From positions 124,001-188,000 of the forward strand of contig NZ_BBRH01000011.1 in the NCBI RefSeq assembly GCF_002090055.1: a stretch of DNA of 64,000 nt. Direction: 5' to 3'. Both the position numbers and the translations under genes were made by a program. The notes below the pieces were generated by a model, which ran no database searches, was not told where the DNA came from, and worked only from the letters and a program-made list of their open reading frames with translations. This DNA comes from Demequina sp. NBRC 110051 (GTDB lineage Bacteria; Actinomycetota; Actinomycetes; Actinomycetales; Demequinaceae). Below are positions 46,590 through 56,230 of the stretch, piece by piece. Numbering within the stretch: the first letter of the stretch is position 1; every line of letters begins with the position of its first letter.

Positions 46590-47783
46590 ATGGCACCCAC
46601 CCCCACCCGCGAGGACAAGTTCTCGTTCGGACTCTGGACCCTCGGATGGGAGGCGCAGGACCCGTTCGGCTCCGCGACCCGTCCGCGCCTGGACACCGTC
46701 GAGGCCATCCATGGCCTGGCCGAGGCCGGCGCGTGGGGCATCACGTTCCACGACAACGACGTCTTCGACTTCGACGCCACCGACGCCGAGCGCCAGAAGG
46801 CCATTGACGCACTCAAGGGTGCCTGCGACGACACCGGCCTCGTGGTCGAGATGGTCACCACCAACCTCTTCAGCCACCCCGTCTTCAAGGACGGCGGCTT
46901 CACCTCGAACGACCGCGGCGTGCGTCGCTTCGCGCTGCGTAAGGTCCTGCGCAACATCGACCTGGCGGCCGAGCTGGGCGCCACCACCTTCGTCATGTGG
47001 GGCGGCCGCGAGGGCGCCGAGTACGACTCCGCGAAGGACGTGGGTGCCGCCCTCGAGCGTTACCGCGAAGCCGTCAACCTGCTGGGCGACTACGTCACCG
47101 ACAAGGGTTACGACATCAAGTTCGCGATCGAGCCCAAGCCCAACGAGCCCCGCGGCGACATCCTGCTGCCCACCGTGGGCCACGCCCTCGCCTTCATCAA
47201 TTCCCTCGAGCGCCCCGAGCTGGTGGGCCTCAACCCCGAGACGGGCCACGAGCAGATGGCGGGCCTCAACTTCACCGCGGGCATCGCGCAGGCGCTGTTC
47301 CACGGCAAGTTGTTCCACATCGACCTCAACGGCCAACGCGGCATCAAGTACGACCAGGACCTGGTCTTCGGCCACGGCGACCTACACAACGCCTTCTCGC
47401 TGGTTGATCTGCTGGAGCACGGCGGCCCCAACGGCGGCCCCACCTACGACGGCCCGCGCCACTTCGACTACAAGCCCTCGCGTACCGAGGACTTCGACGG
47501 CGTGTGGGAGTCGGTGCGCGCCAACATGGCGATGTACCTGCTGCTCAAGGAGCGCGCGCAGGCGTTCCGCGCCGACCCCGAGGTGCAGGAGGCCCTCGAG
47601 GCCGCCCGCGTCTTCGAGCTCGGCCAGCCCACGCTGAACGAGGGCGAGTCCTACGACGACCTGCTCGCCGACCGCTCGGCGTTCGAGGACTTCGACGCCA
47701 ACGCGTACTTCGGCGGCAAGGGCTTCGGCTTCGTGCGCCTCCAGCAGCTCGCCTCAGAGCACCTCATGGGTGCCCGCGGCTAG
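46590..47783 (+). CDS. xylA: Xylose isomerase
   Basis: XylA converts D-xylose to D-xylulose (and glucose to fructose). The 397-residue length is that of the class I actinobacterial enzyme. His54 and Asp57 lie in FHDND; metal ligands are in [26 protein letters not shown] and [10 protein letters not shown]. Start ATG follows AAGGAG by five bases. It is followed by a strong hairpin and then xylB; the hairpin may reduce xylB expression relative to xylA. Confidence 0.98.
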   Translation: MAPTPTREDKFSFGLWTLGWEAQDPFGSATRPRLDTVEAIHGLAEAGAWGITFHDNDVFDFDATDAERQKAIDALKGACDDTGLVVEMVTTNLFSHPVFKDGGFTSNDRGVRRFALRKVLRNIDLAAELGATTFVMWGGREGAEYDSAKDVGAALERYREAVNLLGDYVTDKGYDIKFAIEPKPNEPRGDILLPTVGHALAFINSLERPELVGLNPETGHEQMAGLNFTAGIAQALFHGKLFHIDLNGQRGIKYDQDLVFGHGDLHNAFSLVDLLEHGGPNGGPTYDGPRHFDYKPSRTEDFDGVWESVRANMAMYLLLKERAQAFRADPEVQEALEAARVFELGQPTLNEGESYDDLLADRSAFEDFDANAYFGGKGFGFVRLQQLASEHLMGARG

Positions 47784-47793
47784 TTTTCATCCG

Positions 47794-47842
47794 GCCGATG
47801 CCGTGGCTGGGCTCCGTACGGGGGCCCGCCACGGCGTCGGCC
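47794..47842 (+). terminator. Intercistronic hairpin with paired dispersed motifs between xylA and xylB
   Basis: The long form GGCCGATGCCGTGGC (47794-47808) pairs with GCCACGGCGTCGGCC (47828-47842), one G-U pair in 15; GGGC/GCCC extends the stem. It lies 10 bases after xylA. It could attenuate or stabilise the xylA message. Confidence 0.75.
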
Positions 47843-47867
47843 ATCCCTACGTGCGAAAGGACGCGCG

Positions 47868-49298
47868 ATGACGCTCGTCGCCGGAGTCGACTCCTCCACC
47901 CAAAGCTGCAAGGTGGTCGTGCGCGACCTCGACACGGGCGCCGTGGTGCGCTCGGGCAAGGCCCCCCACCCCGAGGGCACCTCCGTGGATCCGGCGGCGT
48001 GGTGGGACGCGCTGCTGGCGGCCGTCGATGCGGCCGGTGGGTTCGACGATGTCGCCGCGGTGTCGATCGGCGGGCAGCAGCACGGCATGGTGGTGCTGGA
48101 TTCCTCCGGGGCCGTCATTCGTGACGCGCTGCTGTGGAATGACACGCGCTCGGCGGGAGCGGCCGCGGATCTGATTGCGGAGTTTGGGGCTGAGGAGTTG
48201 GTGTCGCGCACGGGCCTGGTGCCCGTCGCGTCCTTCACGTCCACCAAACTGCGCTGGCTGCGCGACGCCGAGCCGGACAACGCCGCGCGGGTCGCGGCCG
48301 TGGCGCTGCCGCACGACTGGTTGACGTGGCGGATGAGGGGCTATGGGCCGGAGGGGGCGTCAGTCTTGGGCCCGGTGCTGTCGGAGCTGACGACGGATCG
48401 GTCCGATGCGTCGGGCACCGGCTACTTCTCGGCCGCGACGGGCGCATACGACCGCGAGTTGCTGGTCGCGGCGCTGGGGCACGACGCGGTGCTGCCGCGC
48501 GTCCTGGGGCCGGGCGAGGCGGCGGGACGCGGGGCTGTAGGGGTGGGGACCGACCTGACCGACGTGGTGGTGGGCCCCGGCGCGGGCGACAACGCGGGCG
48601 CGGCGTTGGGCCTGGGCGCGGCCGAGGGCGATGTGGTGATCTCGATCGGCACGTCCGGGACCGTCTTTGGCGTCTCGCCGGTGGCGGCAGCAGACGTCAG
48701 CGGCGCAGTGGCGGGGTTCGCGGACGCATCCGGGGAGTTTCTGCCGCTCGTGGCGACGCTCAATGCCGCGCGCGTGCTCGACTCCTTTGTCCGGGTGCTG
48801 GGCGTATCTCACGACGAGCTGGGGGCGCTTGCGCTTGAGGCCGCACCCGGCGCGGGTGGCGCCGTGCTGGTGCCGTATTTCGAGGGCGAACGCACGCCCA
48901 ACCTGCCCGATGCGACCGCGTCTCTGTCCGGGTTGACGCTGGCATCCACCACGCGCGAGAACCTCGCGAGGGCGGCGATCGAGGGGATGCTGTGTGCGCT
49001 GGCCGACGGGCTCGACGCGGTGCGTGCACAGGGCCTCACGCCTCGCCGGCTGCTGCTCGTGGGCGGGGCCGCGCAAAACGCCGCCGTCCAGGCGATCGCG
49101 GCGCAGGTGTTCGATGCACCGGTCGAGGTGCCGTCCCCCGCGGAGTACGTGGCGCTGGGCGCCGCGGTCCAGGCGGCGTGGGCGCTGACGGGCTCGCGAC
49201 CGTCGTGGGAGGTGTCCGTGGTGGCCGCCCCCGCGGTGGACACGCGGCCAGAGATTCGTGCGGCGTACCGCGAGGCGGCGGGGGCGTACCGGGCGTAG
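47868..49298 (+). CDS. xylB: Xylulokinase
   Basis: XylB phosphorylates D-xylulose for the pentose phosphate pathway. The 476-residue FGGY kinase has the N-terminal phosphate loop [33 protein letters not shown], catalytic Asp in [11 protein letters not shown] near residue 243, and [11 protein letters not shown] at 47868 is preceded by GAAAGGA. It is the second gene of the xylose operon after the intercistronic hairpin. Confidence 0.95.
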   Translation: MTLVAGVDSSTQSCKVVVRDLDTGAVVRSGKAPHPEGTSVDPAAWWDALLAAVDAAGGFDDVAAVSIGGQQHGMVVLDSSGAVIRDALLWNDTRSAGAAADLIAEFGAEELVSRTGLVPVASFTSTKLRWLRDAEPDNAARVAAVALPHDWLTWRMRGYGPEGASVLGPVLSELTTDRSDASGTGYFSAATGAYDRELLVAALGHDAVLPRVLGPGEAAGRGAVGVGTDLTDVVVGPGAGDNAGAALGLGAAEGDVVISIGTSGTVFGVSPVAAADVSGAVAGFADASGEFLPLVATLNAARVLDSFVRVLGVSHDELGALALEAAPGAGGAVLVPYFEGERTPNLPDATASLSGLTLASTTRENLARAAIEGMLCALADGLDAVRAQGLTPRRLLLVGGAAQNAAVQAIAAQVFDAPVEVPSPAEYVALGAAVQAAWALTGSRPSWEVSVVAAPAVDTRPEIRAAYREAAGAYRA

Positions 49299-49380
49299 GG
49301 CTGACGCGCCGGCGCTGGGCGTTGTCCACAGATCGGTCGCGGGAGCCGTCGATGTCGGAGGGTGCGCCTAGATTGGCATC

Positions 49381-49932
49381 GTGATCGACACCGTTTCCCG
49401 CACCGATCGACTCGTGCTTCACCGTCCCTCAGCGGCCGACGTCGACGACGTCTTCGCGCTGTTGTCCGACCCCCTCATGTGGGAGCACTATCCGAGCATG
49501 AGGCACCAGGAACGCGCGCAGTCGGAGTCCCTGGTCGACTCGTGGCAGGACAGCTGGGACGAGCACGGGCTGGGCATGTGGATCGCACGGGACGAGGACG
49601 GCGCGCTTCACGGCATCGGCGGTAGTGCGGTCAGACATGAGACCTATTGGAACCTCGCGTACCGGCTGAGCCCGGGGTCGCGGGGGCGTGGGCTTGCCGC
49701 CGAGCTTGCACGCGCCGGCATCGCCGCGGCACGCCGCACTGATGGCGCCCTCCCCATCGTCGCGACCATGCTCGCTCACAATGCGGGTTCGAGCGCCGTC
49801 GCACGCCGGGCAGGGCTCGTCGAGGTGCATCGCGGTCCCGACATCAGCAACCCCACCCCGGGGGTCACGCGGCTGGTGTTTGCGGACCGCGAGCTCTCGC
49901 AGGCCACTCTGACAGCCGCGATGACGTGGTGA
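49381..49932 (+). CDS. GNAT-family N-acetyltransferase
   Basis: The 183-residue acetyltransferase resembles the RimJ/RimL-like group: TDRLVLHRPSAADVDDVFALL at the start and the acetyl-CoA loop YRLSPGSRGRGLAAELARA, then VATMLAHNAGSSAVARRAGL. The substrate is unknown. GTG start; no good ribosome site is visible, and the start is placed by similarity to family N-termini. It stands alone after xylB. Confidence 0.83.
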   Translation: MIDTVSRTDRLVLHRPSAADVDDVFALLSDPLMWEHYPSMRHQERAQSESLVDSWQDSWDEHGLGMWIARDEDGALHGIGGSAVRHETYWNLAYRLSPGSRGRGLAAELARAGIAAARRTDGALPIVATMLAHNAGSSAVARRAGLVEVHRGPDISNPTPGVTRLVFADRELSQATLTAAMTW

Positions 49933-49951
49933 GCGGCGCGGCGATGAGCCG

Positions 49952-50320
49952 TCAGGAGCGCGGGGGCTCGTAGACGCTTGCGTCGGCAATCCCGACGGCG
50001 TCGCGGCGATCCGACACGGGCACGTCCTCCGCGTGGTGTTGCTGTGGGTCTGCGGCGTCGTCCTCGCGTGTGGCTCCGACGCGCGGCACGAGGACGTTGA
50101 TGACGACCGCGGCGCCGACGAGAACCGCGGCGAGGGGGAACAGCAACGCGTTCGCAATCCCCGATAAGAGACTCACCACGATGTACCAACCGTCGGACGA
50201 GTAGCTATCGGTGACCGTCCACAGCGCAGTCAACCCCCACGGCGCCACCACCTGCAACACCACGGCGCCTACGATGCTCGCTCCAGCCCACCACAGGCAC
50301 TTCTTTGCTGCCGGTTGCAT
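49952..50320 (-). CDS. Hypothetical two-helix membrane protein
   Basis: The 122-residue protein is not recognised. It has two membrane helices (about 10-32 and 48-78) separated by a short extracellular loop, then a hydrophilic acidic tail (REDDAADPQQHHAED) predicted to be cytosolic. ATG start, with GGGGGAAC upstream as a weak ribosome site. It lies between convergent GNAT and the tRNA-Pro gene on its own strand. Confidence 0.6.
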   Translation of the reverse strand: MQPAAKKCLWWAGASIVGAVVLQVVAPWGLTALWTVTDSYSSDGWYIVVSLLSGIANALLFPLAAVLVGAAVVINVLVPRVGATREDDAADPQQHHAEDVPVSDRRDAVGIADASVYEPPRS

Positions 50321-50434
50321 AGCGTTCCCCCTTGGACAACGGTGAGTGTCCCCTGTGAGATACGAATCTTCCAGACGCGACGACTACTGTCCAATAGGGC
50401 GCACCGACGGTGGTGCGAGTCCCACGGGACATGC

Positions 50435-50464
50435 GAAAGGCCGGCCCTTGCGGACCGGCCTTTC
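50435..50464 (-). terminator. Terminator of tRNA-Pro
   Basis: On the minus strand, GAAAGGCCGG and CCGGCCTTTC form a 10-bp stem around a 10-base loop, seven bases after the tRNA. Confidence 0.85.
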
Positions 50465-50467
50465 CTG

Positions 50468-50545
<78 letters not shown>

Positions 50546-50605
50546 TGAAAACAGCCGTGTCAGGATACCCGATGAAGGCCCTGGAAACCTAACCGGCTCC
50601 CGGCG

Positions 50606-51505
50606 CTAGCGAGGCAGCAGGGTGAGCATGGTCGCTTCGGGCCGGCAGGCCAGGCGCACAGGCGTGTAGGGCGACGTTCCGAGACCCGCCGACACGTGCA
50701 GCCAGGCACTCTCCGAGCCGCCCTGTTCGTCGGGACGTGGCCCGGGCCAACCGTGCAGACCGGACGCGCGCGCCGTGTCGAGATCACAGTTGGTGACGAG
50801 GGCGCCACGGAAGGGAACGTTGACCTGGCCGCCGTGGGTGTGGCCCGCGAGAATCACATCCGCGCCGTCCTCGCGCAGCTGGCCGAGCGCGCGAAGGTAC
50901 GGCGCGTGAACCACGCCGATGCGGAGGGCGCCCGGCGCGTCGGCGGCCGGATCCGGCAGCCGATCGCGGCCGATGTGGGGATCGTCGAGCCCCACAAAGT
51001 CGACGGTCGTCCCCGCGACCTCGAGCGTGGCCCGCACGTTGTTGAGGTCCGTCCAGCCCCCCGCCGTGAGCCCGGCGGTGAGTGCCTCGGTATCGAGTTC
51101 GGTCTTGCCGTCACGAGCCTGGGTGGGCTCCTTCAGGTACTTCAGCGGATTTCGCGGCGTGGGAGCGAAATAGTCGTTCGAGCCGTGGACGAAGACGCCG
51201 GGGAACTCCAGCAGCGGCTCGAGCGCCTCGAGCGCGGTCGGCACCGCGTCGACGTGGGCGAGGTTGTCACCCGTGTCGACGACGAGGTCGGGCCGGAAGG
51301 AGGCGAGGTGGCGCACCCAGGCAACCTTGCGACGCTGCGACGGCGTCAGGTGCAAGTCCGACAGGTGAAGGATGCGGGTGGGCTTCGACCCAGGCGCCAG
51401 CACGGGGGCCGAGATCTGGCGCACCGTAAACGACTGCGCCTCGATCAGGCTCCAGGCGAGCACTCCGGCACCGGCGGCCACGGCCGCCCCAAGCACCTTC
51501 TTCAT
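50606..51505 (-). CDS. Metallophosphoesterase (calcineurin-like)
   Basis: The 299-residue protein has an N-terminal hydrophobic anchor (about 5-22) and the complete dimetal motif set: LSDLHL, DTGDN, GSND, and GHTHGGQ near the C-terminus, like YkuE-type phosphodiesterases. These act near the membrane on phospholipid-like or UDP-diacylglucosamine-like substrates; the exact substrate is unknown. ATG at 51505 is chosen; a GTG at 51526 would add seven residues. It lies downstream of the class A PBP gene on the same strand, 42 bases away, a conserved actinobacterial pair. Confidence 0.87.
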   Translation of the reverse strand: MKKVLGAAVAAGAGVLAWSLIEAQSFTVRQISAPVLAPGSKPTRILHLSDLHLTPSQRRKVAWVRHLASFRPDLVVDTGDNLAHVDAVPTALEALEPLLEFPGVFVHGSNDYFAPTPRNPLKYLKEPTQARDGKTELDTEALTAGLTAGGWTDLNNVRATLEVAGTTVDFVGLDDPHIGRDRLPDPAADAPGALRIGVVHAPYLRALGQLREDGADVILAGHTHGGQVNVPFRGALVTNCDLDTARASGLHGWPGPRPDEQGGSESAWLHVSAGLGTSPYTPVRLACRPEATMLTLLPR

Positions 51506-51547
51506 GCCAGGTGGTCCGTGACGCACAGTCCAGGCAGGCTGCGGAGA

Positions 51548-54223
51548 CTAGTCATCTTCATCAGGCTTGTTCCCATTGCCGTTGCCGTTGTTGCCGTCGT
51601 TCCCGCCGCCCTGCTCGGATCCGTCGTCAGTGAAACCAGGACATGGCTCATTCTTGTCCTCGTTCCACCAGTCCGCGGGGTCCTCACACTGCTTGGGCTC
51701 ATCCGTGACCCAACCGTTCGGCGGGTTGGTCTCGAACTCGGCCGGAGGCCAGCTGGAGCCCCAGTAACCCGACGGGGCCGTGTTCTGGTCCCATCCCTCA
51801 GGCCAGTTGTACCACCAGCTGGGGAGCTCATCCGTGGCGAGCGACAGGGTGATGGTGGTGCCCGGCGTCGCCATGGCGCCTGCACCCCAGCTCTGCGCCG
51901 CGACCTTGCCGGACTCGACTCGTGACGAATAGATGGGCGAGTCGGCGAAGGTGACGCGGAAGCCCAGGTCGAGCAGCTCGTCGCGAGCCATCCACTGGCC
52001 CATGCCGATCACGTTGGGCACACGCACTGGCACGCCGTTGAGCACCTCGTCCTCGGGCTCGTCGAAGTCCAGCATCTCCTCGCCCTCGAGGGCTCGGCTC
52101 ATGAAGTTCGACCAGGTGGGGCCGGCGAGCGTGGAGCCATACACATAGCCGTACCACTGGCCGTTGATGGTGACGTTCTGCTGCGGCGTGTCCTCGTCGG
52201 GGTTGCCCAGCCAGAACACCGACAGCAACTGCGGCGTGAAGCCCGCAAACCACGTGTGCTTGTTCATCTGCGAGGTACCCGTCTTGCCGGCCGCAGGGCG
52301 GCCGTCGTCCAGGGCCGAGTTGCGGCCACCGGGGGTCTCGAGGACGCCTTCCATGGCGTAGGTCACGCCGTCGGCGACCTCCTTGGAGATGGCCTGGCGG
52401 CAATCGGGCTGAGGCACCGCAATGTCGTTGCCGTCGGCGTCCGTGATCGACAGGATCGCGAGCGGCTCGCAGTGCACGCCGCCGTTGGCGAAGGTCTGAT
52501 ACACCTCAGCCATCGTGAGCGGAGAGCCGTTCTGCGATCCGATAATCGATGACGGATACAGCGCGAAGTCGGAACCGTCGGCGTTCTGGTAGCCCATAGC
52601 TTCGCCGATGTCGCGAATGCCGCACAGGTCGAGCTGGCTCGCCATGTCCGCATACGCGGTGTTGATCGAGCGCGCCGTCGCCTCCAGCACGGTCATCTGG
52701 CCCTGGTTGTCCTCGCCCACGTTGCCAGGCGACCACTCCTGTCCACCGGTGAGCACAGGTCCCTCGCAGGTCTCGGCCCACGTGTCACTCGTCCAGTCGG
52801 TCTTGCGGCCGGAGACGTACTCACGCAGCGAGTGGCCCTCCTGCAGCCAGTCGGCGAGGACGATGGTCTTGAAGGTCGAGCCGACCGAGAACCCCTGCGA
52901 GCCGCCCCATTCGCGGTCCACGGTGTAGTTCACGGATGTCGAGTTCTCCGCCTCGGCCGACGGGTCGAAGGTGCGGTTCTGGGCCATCGAGAGGATCTCG
53001 CCGTTGGAGGGGTCGAGCGCGACCATCGCCATCGCGAAGCCGTCCTCGTTGCCCGCGGGAAGCGTGTTGTAGAGCTCCTCGGTGGCGATCTCCTGCTTCT
53101 CCACGTCGAGCGTCGTGACGATGTCGAGTCCACCACGCAGCAGCAGATCGCGGCCATTGAGCCCGTCCGAGTTGAACGCGTCGTTCTTCGCAATGACCTT
53201 GGTGACGTAGTCACAGAAGAACGGCGCGATGTCAGACGCCGCGCATGACGAGAGGGGGCGCGAGACGTTGAGCGTGTCCTCCACGGGAGTCGCCTCGTAC
53301 TCGTCGAACTCCGCCTCGGTGATCATGCCCTGCTCGTACATGGTGCCCAGCACGGTGTCGCGACGGCGCTCGGCGGTCTCGTAGTTGGTCTCACCGTCCT
53401 CGAAGGTGCGGGTGGGGTCCCACCGCGAGGGGTTCTGCGTGATGCCGGCGATGGTCGCCGCCTCGATCGCGGTCAACTCCGAGGCGGGCTTGGAGAAGTA
53501 ATACTGAGCCGCGGTCTCGACACCGTAGATGCGGGGACCGAACTGCGCGATGTTGAGGTACTGCTGGAGCACCTCTTCCTTGCCGCAGTCGACGGCAGGG
53601 TCCTCGGCGGAGCAGGTGTCGCCCAGCGTGGTGTTGAGGTTGTCCTCGAGCGCGAGCGCCAGGCGCCATTCGCGAATCTTGCGCGCCATCGACACTTCGG
53701 TCGCGTCATCGACCGCCTCATCGTCACCGGCATTTTGGGCAGCCTGGTACAGCGTGTTCTTGACGAGCTGCTGGGTGAGCGTGGAGGCGCCGGGCGACGA
53801 CTCGGAGGTGAGGTTCGTGTACGCCGCGGACATGAGTCCCTCGCCGTCCACGCCGTTGTGCTCCCAGAAGCGGCGGTCCTCGACCGCGACGATGGCCTTC
53901 TGCATCCACGGGCTGATCTCCTCGAGCGGAACCACCACGCGGTTCTGGTCGTAGAAGGTCGCGAGCAGCGTCTTGCCGTCGCGCGCGTAGATGTTCGACT
54001 GCTGCGACAGCTGGACGTCCTCGAGTTCGGCGGGCAGGTCCTCGAACAGCTCGGACGTGCCGGAGGCCGCCGACGCCGCCACCGTGGCGGCGGGCAGCGC
54101 AATGCCTGCCAAGAGGAAGCCGCCGATGACGGAGAACGCGACGAACGCCACGAGAGCGCCGACGAGCTGCAGCGCGGTCACGCGCCCACCCGGGCGCGCG
54201 GAACCAAGGGACCTTGAAGCCAT
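51548..54223 (-). CDS. Class A penicillin-binding protein with PASTA-like domain
   Basis: The 891-residue bifunctional peptidoglycan synthase has a cytosolic tail and one helix (about 17-45), a GT51 transglycosylase with catalytic Glu115 in VEDRRFWEHNGVD, and a transpeptidase with Ser in GSTFK near 449, SIN further on and KTGTS near 648. A PASTA-type domain (VPNVIGMGQWMARDELLDLGF) follows, then a Trp/Asn/Gly-rich acidic tail. It polymerises and crosslinks glycan outside the membrane. It is followed by the metallophosphoesterase gene. Confidence 0.94.
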   Translation of the reverse strand: MASRSLGSARPGGRVTALQLVGALVAFVAFSVIGGFLLAGIALPAATVAASAASGTSELFEDLPAELEDVQLSQQSNIYARDGKTLLATFYDQNRVVVPLEEISPWMQKAIVAVEDRRFWEHNGVDGEGLMSAAYTNLTSESSPGASTLTQQLVKNTLYQAAQNAGDDEAVDDATEVSMARKIREWRLALALEDNLNTTLGDTCSAEDPAVDCGKEEVLQQYLNIAQFGPRIYGVETAAQYYFSKPASELTAIEAATIAGITQNPSRWDPTRTFEDGETNYETAERRRDTVLGTMYEQGMITEAEFDEYEATPVEDTLNVSRPLSSCAASDIAPFFCDYVTKVIAKNDAFNSDGLNGRDLLLRGGLDIVTTLDVEKQEIATEELYNTLPAGNEDGFAMAMVALDPSNGEILSMAQNRTFDPSAEAENSTSVNYTVDREWGGSQGFSVGSTFKTIVLADWLQEGHSLREYVSGRKTDWTSDTWAETCEGPVLTGGQEWSPGNVGEDNQGQMTVLEATARSINTAYADMASQLDLCGIRDIGEAMGYQNADGSDFALYPSSIIGSQNGSPLTMAEVYQTFANGGVHCEPLAILSITDADGNDIAVPQPDCRQAISKEVADGVTYAMEGVLETPGGRNSALDDGRPAAGKTGTSQMNKHTWFAGFTPQLLSVFWLGNPDEDTPQQNVTINGQWYGYVYGSTLAGPTWSNFMSRALEGEEMLDFDEPEDEVLNGVPVRVPNVIGMGQWMARDELLDLGFRVTFADSPIYSSRVESGKVAAQSWGAGAMATPGTTITLSLATDELPSWWYNWPEGWDQNTAPSGYWGSSWPPAEFETNPPNGWVTDEPKQCEDPADWWNEDKNEPCPGFTDDGSEQGGGNDGNNGNGNGNKPDEDD

Positions 54224-54298
54224 ACACCAACCTTACGTTGCTCACTCAACGCGCCACGAACCCTGAGAGTTTCCGCAGCAACGGGATACGCTCATCCC

Positions 54299-54451
54299 AT
54301 GACGCAGTGGGAATACTCGACCGTGCCCCTTATCGACCACGTGACCAAGCAGATCCTCGATCAGTGGGGCGAGGACGGCTGGGAACTCGTGCAGGTCGTG
54401 ACCGGCCCCACCGGCGGCCTTGTCGCCTACATGAAGCGGCCCAAGGCGTGA
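54299..54451 (+). CDS. Small DUF4177-like protein
   Basis: A 50-residue protein (MTQWEYSTVPLIDHVTKQIL, ending VAYMKRPKA) has the WEY...GEDGWELVQV pattern of DUF4177. It is a single small alpha/beta unit without a membrane segment; function unknown. The stop overlaps the GTG of the RidA gene (GTGA), which supports its being translated and coupled. It is divergent from the PBP gene, with 75 bases between. Confidence 0.8.
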   Translation: MTQWEYSTVPLIDHVTKQILDQWGEDGWELVQVVTGPTGGLVAYMKRPKA

Positions 54452-54915
54452 GCGCTTCGTCGCGTCTCGCAGAGTTCGGGCTGACCCTCCCCGAGGTTGC
54501 GGTACCCGTTGGCACGTATGTGCCCGCGCTCCAGCACGGCGACCTCATCTTCACGTCGGGTCAGCTGCCCTTCGTCGACGGTGAGTTGCTCGCCGCGGGC
54601 GTGGTGGGCCAGCGCGGCGGCGATGTGACGCCCGAACGTGCCAACGAGTGCGGCCGGATCGCCGTCCTCAACGCGCTCGCCGCAGCCGCGAGCGTCGCCG
54701 GAGGGGTCGACAAGATCACCCGCATCGTGAAGCTCACCGGTTTTGTCGCATCGGCCCCCGGGTTCACGGCACAGCCGGCCGTCATCAACGGAGCCTCGGG
54801 GATTCTCGCCGACGTCTTCGGCGAGGCGGGGCGTCACGCGCGCTCGGCCGTCGGCGTCGCGGCGCTGCCCCTGGGCGCTCCCGTCGAGATCGAACTCATC
54901 GTCTCGGTCGCCTAA
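54448..54915 (+). CDS. RidA-family protein (YjgF/YER057c)
   Basis: The 155-residue protein belongs to the Rid family (reactive enamine/imine deaminase or relatives). It has the VGTYVPALQHGDLIFTSGQLPF start and a C-terminal LPLGAPVEIELIVSV. The Arg that defines true RidA (Arg105 type) is not clearly matched: the corresponding region reads FGEAGRHARSAVGV, where the second Arg may serve. It is closer to the RutC/TdcF-like 150-residue subgroup. GTG at 54448 overlaps the DUF4177-like stop. A hairpin-rich gap follows. Confidence 0.83.
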   Translation: MSASSRLAEFGLTLPEVAVPVGTYVPALQHGDLIFTSGQLPFVDGELLAAGVVGQRGGDVTPERANECGRIAVLNALAAAASVAGGVDKITRIVKLTGFVASAPGFTAQPAVINGASGILADVFGEAGRHARSAVGVAALPLGAPVEIELIVSVA

Positions 54916-54999
54916 GGACATCCCACGCCGTGCGGGAATGTCCTCACGCGCGCCACGAGAGCGCGTTTCGTGGCGCAGATGTCCTCATGTGCGCCACGA
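54916..54999. repeat. Hairpin and 21-bp direct repeats after the RidA gene
   Basis: GGACAT (54916-54921) and ATGTCC (54938-54943) flank an imperfect stem right at the RidA stop. The 21-base unit at 54938-54958 recurs at 54979-54999 with two changes (ATGTCCTCA then GCGCCACGA ends). A second stem pairs GCGCCACGA with TCGTGGCGC. It serves as the terminator between convergent ridA and crp genes, but the repeated unit is unusual. Confidence 0.6.
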
Positions 55000-55032
55000 C
55001 GGGCGCGGGTGGGGGGGCGTCGACGTGGGTCA

Positions 55033-55725
55033 CTAGCGTGAGCGGGCGCGCAGGCGCTCGGGCTCGTACACGTCGACGGCGCCGATGTGGACATCGATCC
55101 AGCCGCGAGAGGCGAACTCTGCGAGAGCCTTGTTGACCGTCTCGCGCGAGGCGCCCACCAACTGCGCAAGTTCCTCCTGCGTCAGCCCATGACGGACCGT
55201 GACGTGGCCACGCTCCATACGACCAAAGCGGTGGCCCAGGTCAAGGATCGCCTTCGCAACACGGCCGGGGACGTCCGAGAACACCAGGTCGGCCATCGAG
55301 TTGGACAGGCGACGAATGCGCTGCGCGAGGGCGCGCAGCAGGTGGCGCGACATCTCGAGGTGGTCGTCGAGCCAGCGATCCAGCACTGCCTTGGGCAGCT
55401 CGTAGACCACGGAGTCCTCGACCGCGTGTGCGCGGGAGACGCGCGGGCCGGGGTCGAAGACCGACAGCTCGCCCATCATGTCGCCCACACCCAGCAGTCC
55501 CAGGAGGTTTTCGCGGCCATCGCGTGCGGTACGGGCGAGCTTCACCTTGCCCTTGACGATGATGTACATGGCCTGACCCTCGTCGCCCTCGTTGAAGACG
55601 ACCTCGCCGCGATTGAGTTCGATACGCGTCATCTGGTCGATCAGGGACCGGGCGCTGTCGGCGTCCATCCCGCCAAACAGGGGGGACGATCGCAGCAGCT
55701 GCACCTCACGGGGCGACTGGGGCAT
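55033..55725 (-). CDS. Crp/Fnr-family regulator (GlxR/Crp type)
   Basis: The 230-residue regulator has an N-terminal cyclic-nucleotide-binding domain (GEVVFNEGDEGQAMYIIVKG, and the phosphate-binding cassette GELSVFDPGPRVSRA) and a C-terminal helix-turn-helix LTQEELAQLVGASRETVNKAL. The cassette fits cAMP binding as in GlxR. Start ATG at 55725 behind GGGAGG. Three Crp-type palindromes lie in the window (14544, 35084, 62875), making this a likely global carbon regulator. The upstream neighbour on the same strand is the small protein ending 11 bases away. Confidence 0.93.
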   Translation of the reverse strand: MPQSPREVQLLRSSPLFGGMDADSARSLIDQMTRIELNRGEVVFNEGDEGQAMYIIVKGKVKLARTARDGRENLLGLLGVGDMMGELSVFDPGPRVSRAHAVEDSVVYELPKAVLDRWLDDHLEMSRHLLRALAQRIRRLSNSMADLVFSDVPGRVAKAILDLGHRFGRMERGHVTVRHGLTQEELAQLVGASRETVNKALAEFASRGWIDVHIGAVDVYEPERLRARSR

Positions 55726-55736
55726 CGCCACCTCCC

Positions 55737-56120
55737 TTACTGCTGTCCGCGGTGCGCCTGACCCAACGCCCTGACCATCTCTTGCGTCACGGACTCGAGG
55801 TTGTCCGCCACGCGCGTCTCGTACGACTCTAGCCGGGCATCGAGCGCTGCAAGTGCCTCCACGCTGGAAGGAAGCGGTTTTGCACCCTCGGGCCACACGG
55901 CATCGGCCAGTTCCGTGGCCGTCGGCGCGCCGGCGGCCAGCGCCTCCCACTCGTCGGAGACGCCCAAGCGGTGCAGTTCCTCGGCATCGGCCAACTGGGC
56001 GACAACCAAGTCCTGGCGCGCGCGCACGAGCCTGCGCCACCACCGCACCCGCGCCACTTCGCGGCGCAGCTCGCGGCGCCGATGCCTCAGTTCGGCGATG
56101 ACGGCAGCCACATCGGTCAT
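55737..56120 (-). CDS. Hypothetical helical protein upstream of crp
   Basis: The 127-residue, mostly helical, Ala/Arg/Glu-rich protein is not recognised. A basic stretch (ELRHRRRELRREVARVRWWRRLVRAR) is followed by acidic helices, and no membrane segment is seen. Of two near ATGs, 56120 has GGGGGGAG eight bases upstream. It is cotranscribed with the Crp gene and divergent from nth. Similar small proteins seem common beside crp in this group, but I could not verify that. Confidence 0.6.
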   Translation of the reverse strand: MTDVAAVIAELRHRRRELRREVARVRWWRRLVRARQDLVVAQLADAEELHRLGVSDEWEALAAGAPTATELADAVWPEGAKPLPSSVEALAALDARLESYETRVADNLESVTQEMVRALGQAHRGQQ

Positions 56121-56230
56121 GGGCATCGCTCCCCCCCTTGGCTCGCAGGGTGCCGGGGCGGGGCGCACACCGGTCACCCGCTCTATCGGCCCCCGGTGGG
56201 CACCGCTTAAGGATCGCCTAGGGTGGCGCC

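Noticed and set aside
49036-49422. Arg/Pro-rich minus-strand frame at the end of xylB
   Set aside because: Low-complexity antisense shadow with no recognisable domain and no promoter.
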